From Enoplosus armatus (taxonomy: Eukaryota; Chordata; Actinopteri; Centrarchiformes; Enoplosidae): a stretch of DNA of 64,000 nt. The notes below the pieces were generated by a model that made no database searches, had not been told where the DNA came from, and was given only the letters and a program-made list of their open reading frames with translations. Below, in pieces: positions 57,801 to 64,000 of this stretch. The stretch's first letter is position 1. Each line of letters opens with the position of its first letter. Both the position numbers and the translations under genes were made by a program. The stretch is taken from contig NC_092203.1 of the NCBI RefSeq assembly GCF_043641665.1, positions 10,831,873-10,895,872 on the forward strand, read 5' to 3'.

Positions 57801-59049
57801 TTCTCTCTGAGGAAGGACAGCAGCATGGTTTCAGGGTCTGCATGGTTCTCTGTTACCTGTTTCCACAGAAGAAGAAAAATGTATTGACTCTCCTCTACTT
57901 CCATGAGGTGAAAATAATATTATAGATTTACAGAAAACAGAATTGGGCTGCAACTGACAATTATTTTCATTATCGATTAATCTGCAGATTACTTTCTTAA
58001 CTAATTGTTTCGTCTATGTCACAAAATTGTGTAAAATGTTCATCTTAGCTTCGCAGGGCCTCAAATTACATCTTATTTTGTCCAACAGCATAAAACCCAA
58101 AGATATTTCATTTACTGCCAGAAAAAAAAGCAGAAAATCCTCACATTTGAGAAGCTAGAACAAGTAAATATTTGGCATTTCGGCAAAAAAAAAATCAATC
58201 ATCAAAACAGTTGCCACACAATTTCCAGTTCAAACTCCCTGCATCCATATAATTTAATTTCTTTTCCCACGTCATGTTGAATTTTATCTCACATTTTTCT
58301 GAGCTACAGCCATGGAGCTGGACAGGAATGACAGGATTTCTGTCAAAAACTACTAATATTATAGTGAGTTTACAGCCTAATTTAATTTAAAGTACTTATG
58401 AAATCATTTAAATGTGTCCATAGGGATTTGTATGATTTTGTATGAATTTTCTGCTTGGTTTATTCTAGCAAAGTAGTTACTGACTGACTGCAAAGAGTGA
58501 TCAATGTCCAACTAACTGTTCTTTTTAAGTAAGCTGAAGTTAATTGCTACCTGCTAAATTTTTTTTCTCAAAACGTGAACACATAGAGTATGTTTTCAGT
58601 TGTTACCACAAAAGGTGAGTGATACATATTGGCAGGTGACCGGTGGACAGTTGGAGTGTGTTGGTCCACAGTAACTTCTTATCTATTAACCCACTTCCGT
58701 CCCAGATTCTGACGGGTCCCAAATGTCACCATAACACCAGCTATTTACTTGACACGACTTTGACTAGCTAGTTTTCGTTTGATTCAATTGACTATATTAA
58801 TTTTTCAAACCCATGACACCGTTTAATGAGTAAAAAGAGAACCTTTGTCACAAGTAACGCTATTGAAAACTCCTTTGCTGCTTGAAAACGGACGTTTGTG
58901 GCGGACGTTAGCCAAAAAAAAAAAAACCCTAACAGCTAAAAGTAGGTACAATACTAAAACTATTTAGCTAAGACTTAGCTGAATGCTAAACGTACCTTTT
59001 TCCCGTTGATAAAGAAACACAAAATATCTCCTTCTTTCCCTGAAGACAT
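45558..59049 (-). CDS. aox: Aldehyde oxidase (molybdo-flavoenzyme), complete
   Basis: This cytosolic enzyme oxidises aldehydes and N-heterocycles, passing electrons from the molybdenum cofactor through two 2Fe-2S centres and FAD to oxygen. Thirty-five exons join in frame to 1329 residues, matching the usual length (human AOX1 1338) and the 35-exon plan of AOX genes. The order is: two 2Fe-2S domains (1-160), linker, FAD domain (about 220-530), and the large molybdenum domain. It is AOX rather than XDH because of [18 protein letters not shown], the Cys-rich linker [14 protein letters not shown], and Val802 in GGAFGGKV where XDH has Glu. Catalytic Glu1261 is present in [10 protein letters not shown]. 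Its position upstream of bzw1 matches the AOX1-BZW1 neighbourhood in human. Exons are listed in the block entries. Fish have more than one aox gene, so the number is left off. Confidence 0.95.
51410..51443. repeat. AC/GT microsatellite at aox exon 18 donor
   Basis: About 17 AC units on the plus strand. On the transcribed strand they are GT repeats starting five bases after the donor GT of exon 51572-51449. Confidence 0.95.
51963..55371 (-). other. aox: aox exons 7-16: linker and FAD domain
   Basis: Exons are 55371-55294, 54920-54852, 54562-54418, 54076-53984, 53780-53629, 53397-53304, 53188-53079, 52772-52588, 52308-52146 and 52046-51963. Landmarks are [51 protein letters not shown], and the FAD-domain C-terminal part with [10 protein letters not shown] and [20 protein letters not shown]. 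Confidence 0.94.
56338..56840. repeat. Degenerate ACT/GCT trinucleotide repeat
   Basis: Two blocks (about 56338-56470 and 56585-56835) are built from ACT, GCT, ACC and CTA triplets with frequent substitutions. They lie in the intron between aox exons 4 and 3. The Thr/Leu-rich frames they create are artefacts. Confidence 0.8.
57944..58220. repeat. hAT-like fish nonautonomous repeat
   Basis: It starts gggctgcaactgacaattat and runs through tcgattaatctgcagatt, cttattttgtccaacagc and tcctcacatttgagaagcta. I recognise this as a very common teleost element. It lies in aox intron 1. The superfamily assignment is from memory. Confidence 0.7.
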
Positions 59050-59235
59050 CTTGCAGGCGCAGGAGACGACTTTTCCAACTCAACGGTCAAGTCAGTTTGA
59101 ATGTAACGGACTTCCGCCTGTCAAGACTTTCAGAATAAAAACTGGGGTGGGGTTTAGGGTTGAAAAACATGCCAAGAGTCCAGAAATATGGAGAAGTACA
59201 TTCATTTACTCAAGTGGTACTTTGCTTTAATACCT
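59050..59235 (-). promoter_or_regulatory. aox: aox 5' flank
   Basis: The start codon lies 190 bp from the first retroelement tail, so the promoter must be short or overlap it. No TATA box or GC island was seen. Confidence 0.35.
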
Positions 59236-59244
59236 CTTTTTTGG

Positions 59245-59412
59245 GGAAATATATTTGTATCTTGTCTTATCTTATTTTTATTTTTATTCTTATTTTACCT
59301 TTTATATTCTACATATTTGTTGTCAAAACAATAGCACCTTCAGACCACAGCAAATTCCTTGTAATGTATGTTACTTGGCAATAAACACTTTCTGATTCTG
59401 ATTCTGATTCTC
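59245..59412 (+). mobile_element. Non-LTR retroelement 3' tail, plus orientation
   Basis: An AT-rich run, then aatgtatgttacttggcaat, aaacactt and a hexamer tail of TTCTGA/GATTCT repeats. This is typical of 5'-truncated fish LINE or SINE copies. It is about 85-90 percent identical by eye to the reverse complement of 59628-59768. Confidence 0.75.
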
Positions 59413-59627
59413 TTGTATTTTACTCATTTACATCTATACTCTACTATAGCCTATTTAAACATATCTGAAGGCTGTGGTTGCTTTGAAGATTGCAATCTTA
59501 ATGTACAAAACATGTCAAAAGCTCAGATAATATTACAAATATACAAATATTTGAATATCTATTTGTAGTTTTATCAACCCAACAATACAAACGAACCAAA
59601 GTCAACTCACAACCCCTTGTCAGAGAT

Positions 59628-59768
59628 TTCAGAATCAGAATCAGAAACTGTTTATTGCCAAGTAACATACATTACAACGAATTTGGTCTGATGGTACTGA
59701 CAACAAACATGTAAGAATGTAAAAATATAAAGGTAAAAGAATAAGATAAGATAAATAACAAACAGTGC
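59628..59768 (-). mobile_element. Non-LTR retroelement 3' tail, minus orientation
   Basis: Same element as 59245-59412, read on the minus strand, with the hexamer tail at 59628-59645. The two copies form an inverted pair about 215 bp apart. Confidence 0.75.
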
Positions 59769-61340
59769 AGTGACCAAATAAAGTGTCCAGTAGGGGGTGG
59801 GTGCGTTAATGTAACGCAGGGGGGACAGGGGAGGTGTCCGTTAATATAACGTATAACTTGTGTTTGTGTGAATTTCCATTCGTTGTGATCATTTCACAGT
59901 TGAATGTTTTCAGATGCCCAAAGAAATTCAGCTCCCCAGGACTGGCAGAAACTTTATAATTATCTGGCGATCCTGCATATTTATTATCAGACTGTGAAAC
60001 AAGGCTATAACACCTACAGTATATGCATATATACATGAAAATCACCTGTAGGATATGAAGATTTTAAGATATTTTCTACCAAAATAAATTTATGTGTATA
60101 CCACAATTCAAAGTTTCTGGTGACTTTTTATACACTTTTATTTTAGATGCAATATCAGTTGACTTCCTGTCCCACGGTGCTGCCTCTCTCTGACTTGATC
60201 CATCTAAATTGCAGCACAAGAAACACCCACCTCCAACCTGATGTGACCCCAGTAACTTCATCAAACATAGCTTACATTTTAAAGAAGGTTTCAATACATT
60301 TTGTTTGGCTTTAGTTTACTAGTTTATATAGTTGAGAGGGTTTTTTTTTTGTGCCAGTTTTGCTGCGACAGTTAAATCATTCTACAAAAATGTACGCACG
60401 TCTGCAGCTGCTCTGCTTCCAGCCTGTTATACAACACATTGTATTTTATAATAATTAACCTGAGCTCTGCTCGGCAGGTGAAAACCAGATTGTGTCAGGT
60501 TGATTGAGTTCAGTCTCTTGTGTTTTATTGACAAAGCTGCCACACGACAAAATTAGTTAAACTAGCTTTAATTGTTAATTTCTGCATATAGGACAGACAA
60601 CTACAAATAAAAAGACAATACAAATAAGGAAGAATATGAAATGAGATCAGGATGATTGCTGCAAAGTATACATATATTCTTTTAAAGCCATATGCATGCA
60701 GGTGATGTGAAGTGGTAAATTAAAAAGCAGGTGAACTTTAACCTCCAGCCTGTAAAGCAAACAACCACAAATCAACTCAACTTTACCATCACAGAGAACA
60801 TTTCTTTCTGTTTCCGTGCAGGAGATGAGTCTTGCCACAAGAGGGCGCTAAAGGAAAGGACTGCAGAGCAGAAGAAGTCGCAACAAAATCACTTCTTAAA
60901 ATGCCTCAGAACTTATTTTCCTCTGTTTGATTTTTTTTGTTTATGTAGCACATGTGTGAAAGCTCAGGCATGATAATTATAAAGGTATGAAATAAGCAAT
61001 AGGCATTTGATTTGATTGTAGGCCTATATACTATGTGTATATTTCAGCCAGACACTCAAAAACAAAAAGAGCTTCTCTATAGTCCACCAGCATGTTTTCC
61101 CTGCTGCTGAAAAATGAGTCTTATTTTATAAATAGAGATATTTTTCAATGTTTTGGCAGAAAATATGAATAAGCGTCATAAATAAAAGAAAAGCTGTTGT
61201 CATGGTGGAAACTTTCATTGGGAAAATAAGTCCAAACTATGTACCCCACGTAGGCTAAAGATGTGTCAAAATCAGTGGCACAAAATGGCTGACGAGATGA
61301 ACGAAAGAATGACTCAAACTCCTGTTTGTTTGTTTGTTTA
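59769..61340. other. aox-ZP gene intergenic region
   Basis: AT-rich with no supported gene. A minus-strand polyadenylation signal cluster at 61352-61360 probably ends the ZP-domain transcript. Confidence 0.55.
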
Positions 61341-61349
61341 AACCCACTC

Positions 61350-61787
61350 CCTTTATTTATTTTTTTTGGCTTTCATTTTGCAAACAACAACAACAATAAC
61401 AGCAGGTCTCCGTGTAAGTAAACAGTCTTCATTTATAGTAACATCATCCGTTAGTAATCACCATTTTAATGTCGCCTTCGCAGTCACATCAGTGTTTTCC
61501 TTCTATTGGATCTCTAAAGCTTCCTTCAGCTGAGCCTGACAAACTTTTCTTTTTACTTCATGTCAATAAACTTTTAAAGTAGATGTTAAAGAAGATATTA
61601 TATATATATTATATATTATATATATGGTTTAAAAAGAACCCACAGTACCAGGACGTAGTGCATACAGTGAATAAATCCCTCTAAACCCTTCTTCGATTAT
61701 TTTCCTTCATTGCCCACTTCACATCGATTATTTCACCAAAGATTATGTTCCATCTCCGACACCTTTATGTTGTTTCACACAGAGATT
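61350..61787 (-). other. ZP gene 3' untranslated region
   Basis: Sequence after the stop, with a TA-rich run at 61598-61626 and minus-strand AATAAA signals around 61352-61360. Confidence 0.5.
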
Positions 61788-63002
61788 TCAGACTCGGAGA
61801 CACCTGAGAAGACAAACAGAAAGAAAACGACATTAGTCCTGATTTATATTTCAACACAGAAAATATCAAAATCTAACATGAGCCCTTCTGATCTTAAAGC
61901 CCCCATGACCTTTCCTCTAGCGCCACCAACTGGACAAACTTTACAAGAAGAGCTAAATCAAATCAGATGTAAATCACCTCTGATGTAAACAGCTAATTCA
62001 TGAATTGAATTAAGTTCAGTATAGTGTGAGTCCTCTTCCTCTGGGTTAGGACACTTCTGGAGCCCTCTTAAATAACTAACACACTGGAACATTTATGCTT
62101 GGCACTTATTCTTAAGATAAAACTTAAGATCAACATGTTACTCCCTGTAATTAATGGAAAGGGAAGCAGTCTTTACCTAATTATTCCAGACCATAGTGAC
62201 GATGGCTGCCTCCAGATCACCATTTTTAGACCTGATAGATCTCCTCCCCCTGTCACCACGTTTGCTGCAGGTCTGTGGGACAGAGAAGATGCTTAGTTTC
62301 AGGCTAGTCTCGTATTCTATGTTAATCATTAGTAACCTGCATCATCATCTTACTTAAAACACTTACATATTGACAATAATGCAATAATATATATAACACC
62401 ACACAGCTAAAAGTACTTTTTACTGTACTCATGCAGGACTTTATTTTCCACATTGTTGTATTACTACTTTAGTGAAGGAGTATTTCCTCCACCCCTGCTT
62501 ACCGGGGCACAGGACGGGCCCTGGTTTGCAGTGCACAGCTCCAGCTTGCAGTGCAGGTAGATTTCACTGCTTTTCCCGGAGAACTCGAACATGTCGAAAG
62601 AGAAGTAGTTGGATGTTCCCAGTCCGTTTCCCTTCACATTCACCGTGTTGTCAGCGGGGTTCGGGCATCTGCTCAGAAACAGGAGAACAGACGTGATGAG
62701 CAAAGTCGCATTCTTACTGACAAAGTCACAGTTTTGAGTTTTGTTCTCACCCGTCAATGATGAGGTCGTATCGCAGACTACTAGTAGGCGACAGTTGGTT
62801 GGTTGCCCAGCAGGAGTCGGTCACCAAAGCGATCATGTTGGCGTCCAGCCCCTCCGTCTTCAGCTCCAGCCAGATCTTCTCGTTCAGTGTGATCTCAGTC
62901 TTCGACGTGACGAGGCTCGTGCGGCTAGAGTCGGTGTAGGCGTTCATCATCAGAGTGTAATTCCAAATTCCAGATACGATCTTCTGCACCACAGAGCTGC
63001 AG

Positions 63003-63037
<35 letters not shown>

Positions 63038-63865
63038 GACGTCTTCGACTTTAACTCAGCACATGAACAAGCAGGTGAAGCTCAGCCGGCCTCCACACAC
63101 CCGTCTTTGATCTTGAAGGCCAGTCTCCTCATGTCTGGCGCCTTGTAGAGGCAGGAGAAGTCGATCTTCACCTGGTCCTGGCGGGTGATGACGCCGTATG
63201 CGGAGCTGTTCCTCGACATGATGGTGTTCTTGTAGACGATTTGGGTGTCGGTCATCTAGATTGTGACAGGAACACAGACATGCTTTCAGGTGGAGAAAAC
63301 AAATTCAAATTCTTTTGCCCCTTCAACCTCCTGGATGCAAACTGCATTGCGATACAATAACTTTTATATTATCAATGGATCCAATGACTGTGTGCATTGT
63401 GACAGGCGTTGAACCTGCAACCAACTTTATTAAAGCTATTCCTGTTTTCATATTCACATGCGACACTACCAGAAAGAGTACATATCTTTATCGTCCAGTT
63501 TGTAATCCACGTGTGTCTTTCTATCATAAATAAAGAGAACCAGTGGAAAACGTCCTCCCAGTATCTAACCAAAGGTAAACCAGGTGAGTTGACAGTACAT
63601 CAGTCGGCTGTCTTGTGTCTGCTGCTACGAGACTACGAGTGATGAGTAAAAACAGCATGTTAGAGGAGAGTACGCACCACAATCTCCGAGCCGCAGGTTT
63701 CGCTGCTGTTGTAGCTGAAAATCACCATGTGGGTCAGGCTGTCCAGCTGACCCTTGCACTTCTCGTCATTGAGGTGGAGGGTGGAGGAGTCGATGTCTTT
63801 CTCCTCCAGCAGACAATCAGCCAAAGCAACAGTGGCAGAGTTCTGCATGCAGACTGTCGGCTCGC
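61788..63865 (-). CDS. ZP-domain protein, uromodulin/GP2-like, 5' end outside window
   Basis: Exons read on the minus strand are 63865-63678, 63255-63101, 62996-62751, 62668-62503, probably 62272-62232, and a last exon from 61803. They encode a near-complete ZP domain: PTVCMQNSATVALADCLLEE, EKCKGQLDS, ETCGSEIV, FSCLYKAPDMR, DSCWATNQLSP, DGCPNPADNTV, and a C-terminal YLHCKLELCTANQGPSCAP. The Cys spacing and YLHCKLELC resemble uromodulin and GP2. ZP domains polymerise into extracellular filaments after cleavage next to the domain; the small exon supplies a basic site, CSKRGDRGRRS. The N-terminal signal and any EGF/D8C modules lie to the right, outside the window. The end is uncertain: the two donor choices in the small exon give either RCLRV or GVSESEISV as the last residues (stop at 61788 or 61775). 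Confidence 0.85.
62398..62497. repeat. Teleost short DNA-type repeat, copy C
   Basis: Same family as 718-1001: taaaagtactttttactgta, then a terminal phrase ending gtatttcctccacccctg. Its end stops three bases before the donor GT (62501-62502) of ZP exon 62668-62503. Confidence 0.7.
63006..63032. repeat. AC/GT microsatellite at ZP exon acceptor
   Basis: About 13 AC units. On the transcribed strand, GT repeats lead directly into tgctctgcag, the acceptor of exon 62996-62751. Confidence 0.95.
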
Positions 63866-64000
63866 CTGAACACCCAAAGAGGTACAAATATCACCACTTC
63901 AGTCTGGATTTATTTGGGGTTGAGGTCTTCAATAAGCAGCAGCTAGTTTGTGCCGTTGTTATCTTTTTAATCAAAGTGTTAATTCAGCAAACATTTGATT

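Larger units (their letters stand above)
55614..59049 (-). other. aox: aox exons 1-6: two 2Fe-2S domains
   Basis: Exons are 59049-58996, 57856-57799, 57670-57574, 56289-56181, 55998-55872 and 55675-55614. The plant-ferredoxin-type cluster uses Cys47, 52, 55 and 77 (GCGGGGCGAC and SANAC). The helical second cluster uses Cys117, 120, 152 and 154 (SQCGFCTPG and [10 protein letters not shown]). All eight ligands are present, so electron transfer should be intact. Confidence 0.95.

Noticed and set aside
45558..59049. Xanthine dehydrogenase as the identity of the large minus-strand gene
   Set aside because: Val at 802, the [13 protein letters not shown] iron-sulphur motif and the Cys-rich linker are aldehyde oxidase features, although GEP around Glu1261 resembles XDH.

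Overview
This is nuclear DNA from a bony fish, most likely a percomorph teleost. The genes are split into many short exons with GT-AG introns. Introns are mostly under 1 kb. The introns carry repeats that look typical of fish: a Tc1-like remnant, short inverted-repeat-type elements, retroelement 3' tails and CA/GT microsatellites. I saw no bacterial-style operons, CRISPR arrays or phage.

Six protein-coding genes were rebuilt exon by exon. From left to right they are: kynu (kynureninase, minus strand, last exon or exons outside the window, 1-3056); vwde (von Willebrand factor D and EGF domain protein, plus, complete, 33 coding exons, 2084 residues, 7673-30424); a two-exon bHLH transcription factor of the paraxis/scleraxis group (plus, 33585-35132); bzw1 (eIF5-mimic protein, minus, complete, 419 residues, 37480-42460); an aldehyde oxidase (minus, complete, 35 exons, 1329 residues, 45558-59049); and the C-terminal part of a uromodulin/GP2-like zona pellucida (ZP) domain gene (minus, 61788-63865, 5' end outside the window). 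For the complete genes the exon phases add up with no frameshift.

kynu and vwde are head to head. The bHLH gene and bzw1 are tail to tail. aox lies upstream of bzw1 on the same strand, an AOX-BZW1 neighbourhood also known from human 2q33. The genes do not form one pathway: they cover tryptophan catabolism, a secreted matrix protein, mesoderm-type transcription control, translation control, a molybdo-flavoenzyme and a secreted or membrane ZP protein.

I found no convincing new gene system. The most unusual points are: a long, probably fast-evolving Ser/Thr/Pro/Lys-rich insert between EGF modules in vwde; a run of nine one-EGF exons, eight of them exactly 96 nt; an aldehyde oxidase pocket with Val802, Lys880 and Ser1010 where xanthine dehydrogenase has Glu, Arg and Thr; mobile elements and simple repeats sitting directly on splice sites; and several candidate noncoding control regions.
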